Made by a program: the position numbers and the translations under genes. Below, in pieces: positions 27,501 through 34,128 of a DNA stretch of 64,000 nucleotides (position 1 is its first letter; the number at the start of each line of letters is the position of its first letter). Source of the DNA: Pseudomonas vancouverensis (lineage in GTDB: Bacteria > Pseudomonadota > Gammaproteobacteria > Pseudomonadales > Pseudomonadaceae); contig NZ_RRZK01000023.1 of the NCBI RefSeq assembly GCF_004348895.1, positions 141,991 to 205,990 of the forward strand, read 5' to 3'. The notes beneath the pieces are model-generated. The model was not told where the DNA came from and ran no database searches. It worked only from the letters and a program-made list of their open reading frames with translations.

Positions 27501-29936
27501 GCCATTGGCCGGTGGTGTGCCGTTGTTGACCTCGACCAGGCTGATGTCGACGTTGCTGGTCGGGATCACACTGGTGGTGGCCGAGCTGTCGGTTTCACTT
27601 TGCCCGGTCAGGTTGAAAATGTCCTGCAACAGGGTGCCGTCGACGGTGGCGGAGTTGCCCAGCTCATCGCCTTCGTTGATTTCCGGCTGCGGGTTGCCCG
27701 ACGGCGGCTTGTACGACTGGCCGACAATCGCCGAATAGCTCAATACGGCAACCACTGCGCCTTCGAGGGTGTCGTCGAAGGCCAGGTCGCCGTTGAGCCA
27801 GCCACGGATGTTGGAAAACGCGTTGCGCAGCGACTGGGCGATGTCGAACACCATCGAAGTCGAGCCGTCGGCATTGTTGACCACAGTGGTGACCAGGGTG
27901 ATGGTCTGGGTCACCCCGTTGAGGGTCACGGTCATGGTCGGCGTGCCGGTCAGGGTCTGGCCGTCGCTGAGTTGGTCACGAATGACCAGTTGGCCTTCGT
28001 TGAAGAAGTCCTTGCCGAAGGCGAAGTAGTCCGAGACGTTCAGCGTCAGGTTGTACTGCAAGGTGTCGCCCGGGGTTACCCCGGTATGGCCGATGTCGGT
28101 CTGGATGGTCGAGGTCTTGAGCAGGGTGATCGACTTGGCGATGAACTCCGTCGTGCCGCCGGTACCGCTGAAATCGATGGTGGTATTGGGCGCGGTGACG
28201 TCCCGGGGATCCAGTGGTACCCATTGCCCGGAGGCGCTTGGCGCACCGATGGTCACGGTCACGGCATCGCCCGTGACCGGGTTGATGATCGGTTGCCCGT
28301 TGGCATCGACTTCCGGCACGTAGAACGACACCACGGTGTCGGTTTTGGCAGTCAGGCTGTCGTACTGCACGGTAAAGGCGTTGATAAACACGTTATCGGC
28401 GGCGATCAACGCGGCAATGCGCACCGGGTCGGTCACCACCGTACCGTCGTGCAGGGTGATGGAGGTCAGGTGACCACCAGGGCCAGGGGTGATGGCGGTG
28501 ACCTGGACGTTGTCCGGCAGCGGTTGGGTGACCACCACATTGGTCAGGGTCTGGCCCGGTGCCGGGGTGACGGACAGTGTCAGCGTGCGGCCATAGTTCG
28601 GCCCGGTGGCGGTTTCACCCTCGGGCGTGCTCAGGGTTTCATCGAAAGTGATGACCGTCGGGTGCACGACGAAGGTCGAGGCACCGACCTGGATCAGGCT
28701 CGGGTCGGTGGTCGGGTTATCAATGGCATCGTTGCCGAACTGGAAGCCGCCGGTGGCACTGATGGTCAGGTCCGGGCTGCCGTTGGAAAACGCCGTGTCG
28801 GCCAGGTTGCTCAGGCTGGCGGTGATTTGCACCCCGATTACCGGTTGCTGATTGGTGACGCTGGCAAACGGCAGCTCGATGACGATCAGCGAGTCGCCGG
28901 CCCGCAGGCCGTAAGTCGAGGCACTGATCACCCGGAAATTGCCACTGGCGTCCTTGGCCAACGGGTGGATGGCGTTGCCCGACGCGTCGAACGTGACCAC
29001 GTGGGTCACCAGGTTCTGCCCCAGGTAACTGGCGGAGATGAAGCTCACGCCATCGTTGCCGTCCTTGCCGGTGGCCGGCATCGCCAGGTCGATGAAGGGC
29101 GCAAAGCCGGTCTGGGTCGAGGTGTTGCTGAAGTTCACGGTGAAGGTGAAGCTGTCACCCAGCAGCACGTCGCTGCCGGCAGTAGACACAGTCGCGGTAG
29201 GTGCGGCGTCGGCCAGCAGCCCGTCGAAGTGGGCCATGGCGACGCTGCTGATGGCGATGCTCTTGTCGATATCGCCGACCCTGGTTTCCAGGGTCCAGTC
29301 ACCCCCGGCCTTGGTGCTGCCGGTGTCGTTGCTCGAGGCCCCGACGTCGGCGCCAGTCCAGCGCGCCAGTTCGGTGACCAGTGCCTTGCCGGCAACACCG
29401 GCACCGACATCGCAGCCATACAGCTGAATATCGGCGCCCTGGGTCAGGTTGTTGCGCCATTGTTCGAGGGTCTGCGACAACTGGTCGACATTGTCGGAAG
29501 TGATCGTGCGGTTACCCAGGGTGAACTGCCCGGCGGCACCGTGGGACATGACCTGGATCGAATCGACCTTGCCCAGTTGCGCCAGCGCGGCGGAAATCGC
29601 CGCCAGGCCGTCTTCACCGGCATTGACCACGATGGCCGTGACATTGGCAGGCAATTGCGCGAGCAGTTGGTCGCGATTTTCGATCCGGCTGTCGATAACC
29701 AGCAAGCTGCGCGCCGCCGAGGGAGCCTGCTCGGTGGCGGCATGGCCTTCGGTTGGCGTGGTGGCATGGGGGTTGGGGGCATCAACCGCCGCCGGTGTTG
29801 CCGTCGGGTCGGTGTGATGCTGGTCGACGGCCGCCGAGGCCGCCGCGCCGTCAAACAGAATCCGTGGTTCCAACGCCAGCGCCTGACGCTGCGGACGCAA
29901 ATGGGAGCCAAAAGAAGAACGCCCTGACCCTTGCAT
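18600..29936 (-). CDS. Giant secreted repeat protein (LEPR motif, DUF4347, Ig-like arrays, VCBS repeats), putative adhesin/matrix protein
   Basis: One intact frame of about 3,778 residues from the ATG at 29936 (GAGGG upstream). The N-terminus has no Sec signal but carries LEPRILFDGAAA at about residues 24-35. Then comes a DUF4347 domain (about 72-224) with SHG (His132) and YGCDVG (Cys175). Next is a long array of DUF11/isopeptide-like Ig domains (about 250-1860), an SdrD B-like segment (about 1865-1985), a cadherin-like segment (about 1990-2125) and 11 VCBS-type repeats (about 2127-3610). The last 170 residues are unique and end with GFSAQLQHAAKRLHANNRGQ. No RTX nonapeptides were seen. Almost no Cys, acidic and Asn/Asp/Thr-rich, it fits an extracellular adhesin. 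It heads the cluster of export genes that follow on the same strand. Confidence 0.92.
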   Translation of the reverse strand: MQGSGRSSFGSHLRPQRQALALEPRILFDGAAASAAVDQHHTDPTATPAAVDAPNPHATTPTEGHAATEQAPSAARSLLVIDSRIENRDQLLAQLPANVTAIVVNAGEDGLAAISAALAQLGKVDSIQVMSHGAAGQFTLGNRTITSDNVDQLSQTLEQWRNNLTQGADIQLYGCDVGAGVAGKALVTELARWTGADVGASSNDTGSTKAGGDWTLETRVGDIDKSIAISSVAMAHFDGLLADAAPTATVSTAGSDVLLGDSFTFTVNFSNTSTQTGFAPFIDLAMPATGKDGNDGVSFISASYLGQNLVTHVVTFDASGNAIHPLAKDASGNFRVISASTYGLRAGDSLIVIELPFASVTNQQPVIGVQITASLSNLADTAFSNGSPDLTISATGGFQFGNDAIDNPTTDPSLIQVGASTFVVHPTVITFDETLSTPEGETATGPNYGRTLTLSVTPAPGQTLTNVVVTQPLPDNVQVTAITPGPGGHLTSITLHDGTVVTDPVRIAALIAADNVFINAFTVQYDSLTAKTDTVVSFYVPEVDANGQPIINPVTGDAVTVTIGAPSASGQWVPLDPRDVTAPNTTIDFSGTGGTTEFIAKSITLLKTSTIQTDIGHTGVTPGDTLQYNLTLNVSDYFAFGKDFFNEGQLVIRDQLSDGQTLTGTPTMTVTLNGVTQTITLVTTVVNNADGSTSMVFDIAQSLRNAFSNIRGWLNGDLAFDDTLEGAVVAVLSYSAIVGQSYKPPSGNPQPEINEGDELGNSATVDGTLLQDIFNLTGQSETDSSATTSVIPTSNVDISLVEVNNGTPPANGELRPGDEVTFELSYDLVTGDYENFKLTAYLPLPLFNVTGVTWGSGSDVGQWQIGPGNTNAGGVLSVTSADGNSVVFDFGSFATSATTGSRIVIRFTVRVGDQPFADQRALDVLAQSSQQTTLTDRTLISSDVVPIVSIAEPVLNIKHGVVSGSNGTVSNTTGSWNPPGSTGVPFNGSVTDLAAVDGNIVNIDGGDSLRLVTAIENTGGGGAFDVSTSITLPNGLSFVGGSLAAANLQIYRGDGTLLVLGTDYSVSGNQITFLDAGGQATLLAGRSGTAADTSGANVVVISYDVLVSNTIEASRTLQSTATLTNYASVNGGTDFTPTDLTDIASEQVAAPVINKVFADGTLDNGDSSASHTTGSDLVIGESMRYDIVVTLPEGTTQNLRIDDLIPPGMRLDTSFNGGLGYQIITTRAGSGALGADFAGSVVIGTFAGQGGTLGADGVDARWTFTVSSVSADNQTGNNTFVIRLQLVANNVIANQANVSLQNNAQLTFSDPDSDTPNGAVAVDRTVAVAGGLPTVTVREPTLQVTQVITSTSGLGGYDQGDTVTFTITITNGSAGSDFNAFDISFLDNLPTQLDNVTLTGVFYQNGATNNGGVDFEIVGGQLRTASGANIDISKGGSIVLNLSGVVNATAASQSNFANVATVQWTSLDGTQSGERTGVDGLLNGGTLNDYRSASTLIVPVAQAIQISRVGGLPDTPAPNPTTAPVETVTIGEVIRYRVVVLIPEGNNPNYQIQITLANGLEFISPDALVNALRIGFIADGGLTSDVNLIVGGTLNITGNENSPQALPITPDLLGLGPTGVFDPSRLTIVTNPDGSQVITFNLGNVVNGGGTDADLEGVVLEFNVRVTNQASNIAGAQLGASAHEIVDGNGRAQSNTIIERVVEPSFSGLDKQIVAFDPNPTGTSGSATVQLSFTQNGGLPAFDAQVSDSFAGGSNYTLLSVTINGQSFGPGNLPAGVTFSTSGGLSVNFDQLDVGAQIQVRYQVTLPNSTIVASSNATLTWSSLPEDFTSWGGNSVGTDGTIDGERTGSTVGPNQYILRDNAGLGVISGTLWNDTATPTASATPDGAGLAGQTVTLTWAGADGDLTTTADNLQFTTVTDANGQYHFGVLPIGVFRIDVPAGLISYPQPLGDLRVRVDSDAGTLGQITISLGDADTQNANAGYVEQNDAPVNSLPGTQQGLEDVVLNIGAITVADVDVDRDPNVNDRNMSVTLQVLHGTLFLGTTVPGVTVNGANTATLTLTGTLADLNTALASLRYLGNANFNGTDTLTVISNDQGNYGDANGDGLPGTPADALTDTDTLQIVLAPVNDAPVAVNDNATAVEAGGTNNNVVGTDPTGNVLTNDSDVDIATNADQLHVLSAGTSGGTQVQIAVVTAINGQYGQLIIGSNGAYQYVVDNNNPTVQALRLAGQTLVDRFDYVVSDLGGLTATATLTVTIQGANDTPVAVNDDGVAIEAGGVLNGTPGTNATGNVLDNDTDVDSVANGETKTVNAVRPVPEAGTGPITPVTGPTNVVGLYGTLTINPNGSYTYVIDNNNATVQGLSAGDQLIEFFSYRVNDAAGLNDVGQLRIVIQGANDNPVASDDAASAQAASTNGDAAESNPSGNVIQFPSRPGTITQPGGNGIDTDVDTADQPSSVLLVNGVINKSEATYNPATDVLSGVTTGTTSANGTVVVGLYGTLRIGADGSFFYDVDSTNATVQALAPGQTVTEFFTYRVVDTKGLTDTAQLVITVHGVNDPPVAQNVIAVATEKGGINNTSPGVDPTGDVTATAFDPDGDPLTVTLIRPGALADGGTQVPVVAGGTVITGLYGTLTIFPDGSYSYAVDNNNADVQALRTNANLLLERFTYTISDGVNPTPETDSAEIIVLIRGQNDNPVAVDDTSTAIEAGGSNNNQPGVDPIGNVLDNDSDVDGGEVPADLPDHNYGETRAVSAVRTGAETDTGPATNGTLGSELRGTYGWLTLNADGSYSYRLDNSMAAVQALRPGDTLTDLFTYTVIDASAATDKATLTITIQGRDDTPVAQNDNATAIEAGGLNNGTPGQNPSGNVLSNDTDVDGNGETISVSGVNHGATVGTLGTGLAGAFGTLTLNADGSYIYVVDNNNAQVQALRTLVDTLTETFTYQVRDLFGATSSATLTITIRGANDNPLATDDSTVAVEAGGTFNNLPGVNPSGNVLTNDTDVDASDTKTVTDIRSGTEAAGGTFTTVGTSRSFAGLYGTLTINADGSYSYVVNNALAAVQALKVGDSLVETFTYRMRDTVGATDVAQLNILIAGAWDAPVAANDTAVAVADSGNGDAVNPTRNVLTNDTDVDQGDTLQVTGIRFGTEAAGGTLSAVNPGTNNTNGTIINGLYGQLIIGADGNFTYNVDSSNPTVAALGPLQFLDEHFTYQVTDRGAQNDLAEIHIIIRGRNSAPVANTDTATAVEAGGINNSQAGINPSGNVITNDTDVESDPLHVSAIRTGNLAGSGNTGVPGSTLRGLYGDLVINADGSYTYTVDNSLAVVQALRLSGQTLSEVFTYTVSDIFGASNSAELRITVDGQNDTPVAQDDTSTAVEAGGVANGTPGRDASGNVLTNDTDVDSVANGETKQVLSVTGENGQAANAGQVLVGRYGQLTLNADGSYTYVIDNNNPTVQALRTAGETLSETFTYRMADTAGATADARLTVVIQGANDAPVARNDSVTATDQTPAPQATGNVLPNDGDVDGNEHLQVVAVRTGAENGTGTAGVIGQPIIGLYGTLVLNADGSYTYTIDQNNPQVLAAAGLGQVLQDVFTYTINDLAGASDQAELVINLDIATPFIPAPQGDFFSRDPNAQTGNLRLPDPLPAIFVTPVVERAADVLELSTWNADGSSLRMGSNGEFTVDSLGNGLGLVPGQFVSQAVRDSREDSDAELAWLLGRHGRINLTADGLLRDPSLFAVDPADMTHAPSAPEKPQQARPARGFSAQLQHAAKRLHANNRGQ
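19110..23556 (-). repeat. Eleven tandem VCBS-type repeats in the giant protein gene
   Basis: The encoded protein repeats a unit of about 135 residues eleven times. Each begins with a variant of NDxPVAxNDxxxAxEAGG. It continues through GNVLxNDxDVD, then GxYGxLxxxxDGSYxYxxDN, a VQALxxGxxLxExFTYxxxD segment, and ends LTITIxGxND. The third, fourth, eighth and eleventh units are the most diverged in the EAGG segment. This is the VCBS domain pattern known from Vibrio, Colwellia, Bradyrhizobium and Shewanella surface proteins. At DNA level the units share long identical stretches, so recombination and assembly errors are possible. Confidence 0.88.
24360..29190 (-). repeat. Array of DUF11/isopeptide-type Ig-like domains in the giant protein gene
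   Basis: The encoded region (about residues 250-1860) contains repeated beta-sandwich units with the recurring pattern GDxVxYxLxVxxxxGxxxxNxxxxDxLPxGLxF, followed by an exact or near WxxGxV/NV strand. Examples are LRPGDEVTFELSYDL, YDQGDTVTFTITITNG and VTIGEVIRYRVVVLIPEGN. The units are far more diverged than the VCBS repeats. The stretch likely forms an extended stalk between the DUF4347 head and the VCBS array. Confidence 0.7.
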
Positions 29937-30121
29937 AGTGAGGCCCTCTACTACGTTATTAAACCAATCCGTTGATTTACAGCCCACTATTGGACGTATT
30001 GAGAATAGGTGTATTTAGTAGTTTTTCCAGCGACCGAGCGGGCGCGCGAAAACCTCCACGGCAGGGCCTGGATTCATGGGCGTTTAAAGGGATTTCAACG
30101 GTTGTTGATTGTGATCGAATG

Positions 30122-31615
30122 TCATGGCGCGCGGTGCCAGACCCTGAGGTAGTCGACGCTGAAAGTGGAAGGCAAATCGGCATCGTTGACCACGCCGAAC
30201 CAGTTCCAGAACGCCTCGCTGTCAAACACCACTTGCATCGGGAAATGCCAGTGGGTGTTTTTCGATTCCCTGACCAGCACGCCATCGACGTACCAGCGCA
30301 AGGTGTCGGGTTGCCAGTCAAAGCCGTAGACGTGAAAGTCGCTGGCCAATCGCCATGGCGCGGTCCAGGTGCTGCCGTTGGCCAGGTGCTCCTTGCTTTG
30401 CGGGGTCGCCCAGACATGGCCGTTCATGTTGTACAAACGGTCAAACTTGCCATTGGCCGTCTTGCCGCCAATCTCGAAGATGTCGATTTCCGTGGCGTTG
30501 TCAGGCAGCCCGGTCCATGCCAGCCAGAAGGCGCTGGAACCCGCCGAGTTCATCGGCCTGGCCCGGGACTCGTAATAGCCATAGAAACCCCGCGGCTCGG
30601 TACGCACCATGGCCGAGCTGTAGTCCTTGAAACCCAGGCGCACATATTTCTCTGGCAAGACCTGCTTGCGGAAGACGATATCCAGATGGCCATTATTGAG
30701 GCTGGCATTCTCCGGCATGAACAACGCCGGTTTACGTCCCAGCGAGTCCGTGCCGGAACCGTCATTGACGTGCCAGCGCGTTTCATCGAGCTTGCTGCCG
30801 TCGAATTCGTCGGACAGCCGGGTATCGAGCACCCAGCGCCCGGCGTTGGCCTGATCGGATAACGGCAAGTGCGGGTTGAGGTGCTGCGGGACAGGGCCTA
30901 GCGGGCCCGAACGCGTCCAGATATTCGCCTGTGGGGGAATGGCCACCTGCCATTTGCTCGCCAGATAAGCAAACACCTCCTGACGCTCCTGCTGGGTCAC
31001 CAAAATGCGGTCATACACCAGCACTTCGGCGATGTCGCCACGCAGGACCTCGGTGGTGCCCACCACATTGCGTGCGATGGCGTAGGGGCCAATGGGCACA
31101 TCATTCAGTTCCAGAACATTGAGCACCGGCGTGTAAGCCGTGGCTTTTTCCACGCTGATGTTGAAGTTCGGCGCGACGTTATCGTTGTTAGCCAGTTGCG
31201 GGCGCGAGCTGAACAGGCGCTGCCAGGTGTCGCCGCCGGCCTGTTCGGACAAGCGTCGCGACACCACGAACACCGTCGCCGGGCCCTTGGCCGTACGGAT
31301 GGCCTTGCCGAGAAAGGCCGAGGTGCCACTCAGTCGCACCACGGCGTTGCCGTTCATGGCGTTGTTCACACGCAATGGCAGCGACGCGGCGTTGGGGTTG
31401 TCGACCACGGCGTCATGGGCCTTGCCGGATTTGTCGCGCCAGCGCAGGACCCGCTGCTGACTGTCGAGGGTCATGGATGACGCGTCGCTGCCATCGAGCC
31501 ACAACACCAAGCCTTCGCTCGTTGGTCGTAACGCCGCGGCCTGGCTGGTGCTGGCGAGCAAGGCCAGCATCAGCATCAGCATCAGCCAATAGTGGCGCAG
31601 GCGGACGGCCGTCAC
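30122..31615 (-). CDS. Secreted GH16-family glycoside hydrolase with N-terminal concanavalin-like domain
   Basis: A 497-residue exported protein. The N-terminal signal contains a run of Leu and Met and ends STSQAAA. Residues about 35-230 look like a LamG/concanavalin-type lectin domain (GLVLWLDGSDASSM, RWRDKSGKAHDA). Residues about 260-497 are a GH16 domain with the catalytic signature EIDIFE (two Glu and the central Asp) and GFDWQPDTLRWYVDG. The GTG start at 31615 overlaps the galE stop (GTGA). GH16 enzymes cut beta-1,3 or 1,4 glucans and galactans. In an exopolysaccharide operon it may trim or release the operon's own polymer (inference). Confidence 0.88.
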   Translation of the reverse strand: MTAVRLRHYWLMLMLMLALLASTSQAAALRPTSEGLVLWLDGSDASSMTLDSQQRVLRWRDKSGKAHDAVVDNPNAASLPLRVNNAMNGNAVVRLSGTSAFLGKAIRTAKGPATVFVVSRRLSEQAGGDTWQRLFSSRPQLANNDNVAPNFNISVEKATAYTPVLNVLELNDVPIGPYAIARNVVGTTEVLRGDIAEVLVYDRILVTQQERQEVFAYLASKWQVAIPPQANIWTRSGPLGPVPQHLNPHLPLSDQANAGRWVLDTRLSDEFDGSKLDETRWHVNDGSGTDSLGRKPALFMPENASLNNGHLDIVFRKQVLPEKYVRLGFKDYSSAMVRTEPRGFYGYYESRARPMNSAGSSAFWLAWTGLPDNATEIDIFEIGGKTANGKFDRLYNMNGHVWATPQSKEHLANGSTWTAPWRLASDFHVYGFDWQPDTLRWYVDGVLVRESKNTHWHFPMQVVFDSEAFWNWFGVVNDADLPSTFSVDYLRVWHRAP

Positions 31616-32664
31616 CGGGCTATCGCCGTCAGCAGTTCAGCCTGATGGCGATAGCCAAACGGGTTGCTCGACTGCCAGCGCCAACTGTCGAGGATCATCT
31701 GCGCCAGGTTGCGCCGGGCGCACCAGCCGAGGTCCCGCTGGGCCTTGCTGGCATCGGCCCAGCATTGGGCGATGTCGCCGGCACGACGCGGCGCGACCTG
31801 ATAGGGGATGGTGATGCCGGTGACGTCTTCGAAGCTGCGGATGATCTGCAACACGCTGTAGCCGATGCCGGTGCCGAGGTTCCAGATGTGGATGCCGTGG
31901 TCTTCGCGCAACACCTGCAGGGCCTTGAGGTGGCCTTCGGCGAGATCGACGACATGGATGTAATCACGCACGCAGGTGCCGTCGAAGGTCGGGTAGTCGT
32001 TGCCGAACACGGTCAATTGAGGAATGCGGCCAATCGCCACCTGGGTCAGGCAGGGCAGCAGGTTATTCGGTTTGCCGTTGGGGTCTTCGCCGATCAACCC
32101 GCTCTCGTGGGCGCCGATCGGGTTGAAGTAGCGCAGCAGGGCGATGCTCCAGCGCGGCTCGGAGAGCGCCAGGTCGGTGAGCAACTGCTCGACCATCAAT
32201 TTCGAGCGTCCGTAGGGGCTGGCCGGGGTGCCGGTGCCGCAGTCTTCGACGATGGGGGTTTTCGGTGGATCGCCATACACCGTCGCCGACGAGCTGAACA
32301 CCAGGTTGAAGACGTTGAAACGGGCCATGATCTGGCACAGGTTGAGCGTACCGACCACGTTGTTGGCGTAATAGTCCAACGGCTGGCACACGCTGTTGGC
32401 CACCGACTTGAGCCCGGCAAAATGCACCACCGCTTCAATGTCGTAGTGGCTGAAGATCGCTTCCAGCAGCGGCGTATCGCGGATGTCGCCCTCGACGAAT
32501 TCGATGCGGGTATGGGTCAAGTGCTCCAGTCGCTCGATGGACTCGTGGCAGCTGTTGCACAGGTTATCCAGGACCACCACGTGGTGGCCGGCGTCGATGA
32601 GGGACAGGGCGGTGTGCGAGCCGATGTAGCCGGCGCCGCCTGTGATCAGCGTGGTTTTTTGCAT
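31612..32664 (-). CDS. galE: UDP-glucose 4-epimerase GalE
   Basis: SDR-family enzyme interconverting UDP-glucose and UDP-galactose. It is 350 residues from the ATG at 32664, which places the NAD-binding GGAGYIGSH near the N-terminus. The YGRSKLMVE motif holds the catalytic Tyr and Lys, and the Ser/Thr partner is in SSSATVYG. A TTG at 32685 would add seven residues and is less likely. It supplies UDP-Gal for the exopolysaccharide and overlaps the GH16 gene start by four bases. Confidence 0.94.
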   Translation of the reverse strand: MQKTTLITGGAGYIGSHTALSLIDAGHHVVVLDNLCNSCHESIERLEHLTHTRIEFVEGDIRDTPLLEAIFSHYDIEAVVHFAGLKSVANSVCQPLDYYANNVVGTLNLCQIMARFNVFNLVFSSSATVYGDPPKTPIVEDCGTGTPASPYGRSKLMVEQLLTDLALSEPRWSIALLRYFNPIGAHESGLIGEDPNGKPNNLLPCLTQVAIGRIPQLTVFGNDYPTFDGTCVRDYIHVVDLAEGHLKALQVLREDHGIHIWNLGTGIGYSVLQIIRSFEDVTGITIPYQVAPRRAGDIAQCWADASKAQRDLGWCARRNLAQMILDSWRWQSSNPFGYRHQAELLTAIAR

Positions 32665-32696
32665 GATGGCGCGTTCCTGTGGCAAGAAGTCAGGGG

Positions 32697-34124
32697 TCAG
32701 CGAGCGGTAAAAACCAACTTGAATTCTTGTGGCCAGCGCGGGTGCAGCACGCTATAGGCCAAGGCATAGGTGACGGCACCGATGGCGATATCAGCGACCA
32801 GGTGCATGAACCCTTGCAGGTGCAGGTGCGCTGACAACGCCAGTACCACGGCGGCCATTACCAGCGAGGCGATCACGCTGCGGTAGCTGGCGTCGACGAA
32901 TGCGCCCCAGCCGTAGCCGATGGCCGTGTTCAAACCGCGAATCTGCAACGGCGTGATCACCAGCATGCGGACCAACAACGCCAATGCCGCGCCCATGCCG
33001 CCGTAGATCGGGCCCAGGCCATAGACCAGTACCAACGCCAACAGCGTGGTGGTGACTTCGGCCTTGAGGGTCAGGCGCGTGTGGTTGACCGCCACCAGCG
33101 CGGTGGTGGCGTACATCGCCAGGTTGCCCAGCGCCGCGGTGACCGCCAGCACTTGGAGCATTGGGATCGCCGGCGCCCATTTGGCGCCGAAGATCAGCAG
33201 GATGACGTCCTCGGCAGTCAAGGCGATGCCGAGGAAAAATGGCGTTAGCAGAAAGCCGCTGATCGCCGTCGAGTCGTTGATGATGCCGATCAAGCGCGGC
33301 GGGTCGCTGCTGCGCCGGGCGAACACCGGCAGGGCATAACTCATCAGGCCGTTGTAGATCGCCGAGCGCGGCAGGTCGATGATGCGCATCGCCAGGTTGA
33401 ACATGCCCACCGCATGGGCCCCGGCGGTCATGCCCAGCACCACATTGACCCCGCGCTGCAAGGCTTGCGAACTCAGCACGTTGATCGCCACCGGCGTGCC
33501 GGTGCCGAGCAACTGACGCAGGATCGGCCCGTCGATGCGAAAGGCAATGCGGCGCCGGTCGGCGAGCATCAGGACCGCGGTGGAGACCATGTCCATGATC
33601 AGTGCCTGGGCGATCACCGCCCACGGCCCGAACCCCCACAGCGCCACCAGAATGCCGCCGATACCGCCGGCGATCTTGCCCAGCAGGGTGCGCGAGGCCA
33701 GGCGCTTGAAGTTGCTGCTGCGGCGCATCTCGGCGACATAGACCCGCGCCATCAGGGTGAACAGAATCTTCACCGAGGCAATCGCGGTCATCCACTGCAA
33801 CGCCGCCGAATCGGTATACAGCACCGCGGCGCCGCTGATCAGCACAATCGAGGCGAGGCTGATCAATACACTGAACCAGAACACCGTGCTGACGTGCCTG
33901 TCGTCCATCTTTTCCAGACGAACCAGCGGGTCTTCCAGCACCGAGCTATAGAGCAGGCCAACCATCTCGACGATAGCGATGATCACCGTGCCCACGCCCA
34001 ACTCGGTTGGCGTGAGCAACCGGGCGTACACGACAAAGGTGATCATCGAGAGGAAAATCAGGCCGAATTTCTCGGTGAAAATCCAGATCAGGGTCATCAG
34101 GCGACGGTTGGCCATGGCGGGCAT
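32697..34124 (-). CDS. Lipopolysaccharide/exopolysaccharide flippase (Wzx-type, MOP superfamily)
   Basis: Polytopic membrane protein, 475 residues from the ATG at 34124, with 12-14 hydrophobic segments and the N-terminal block IWIFTEKFGLIFLSMITFVVYARLL typical of polysaccharide transporters of the MOP superfamily. It is expected to flip undecaprenyl-linked repeat units across the inner membrane. It starts 4 bases after the GT2 gene stop. A downstream ATG at 34115 is an alternative. The open frame up to 34298 overlaps the glycosyltransferase and is not used. Confidence 0.9.
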   Translation of the reverse strand: MPAMANRRLMTLIWIFTEKFGLIFLSMITFVVYARLLTPTELGVGTVIIAIVEMVGLLYSSVLEDPLVRLEKMDDRHVSTVFWFSVLISLASIVLISGAAVLYTDSAALQWMTAIASVKILFTLMARVYVAEMRRSSNFKRLASRTLLGKIAGGIGGILVALWGFGPWAVIAQALIMDMVSTAVLMLADRRRIAFRIDGPILRQLLGTGTPVAINVLSSQALQRGVNVVLGMTAGAHAVGMFNLAMRIIDLPRSAIYNGLMSYALPVFARRSSDPPRLIGIINDSTAISGFLLTPFFLGIALTAEDVILLIFGAKWAPAIPMLQVLAVTAALGNLAMYATTALVAVNHTRLTLKAEVTTTLLALVLVYGLGPIYGGMGAALALLVRMLVITPLQIRGLNTAIGYGWGAFVDASYRSVIASLVMAAVVLALSAHLHLQGFMHLVADIAIGAVTYALAYSVLHPRWPQEFKLVFTAR

Positions 34125-34128
34125 TCGC

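Noticed and set aside
25524..29927. Very long open frame (about 1,467 codons) on the plus strand opposite the giant gene, with others at 18786-20969 and 22713-25457
   Set aside because: They mirror the repetitive, GC3-rich giant gene. The translations are Gly, Val, Asp and His-rich, without domains or ribosome-binding sites, as expected for antisense shadows of a repeat gene.
18600..29936. Classical RTX type I substrate
   Set aside because: No GGxGxDxxx nonapeptides were seen, and no ABC transporter lies near, so I do not call it an RTX adhesin of the LapA type.
29972..30862. Plus-strand open frame of 296 codons over the giant gene promoter region and the GH16 gene
   Set aside because: Most of it is antisense to the GH16 gene, with no domain or ribosome-binding site.
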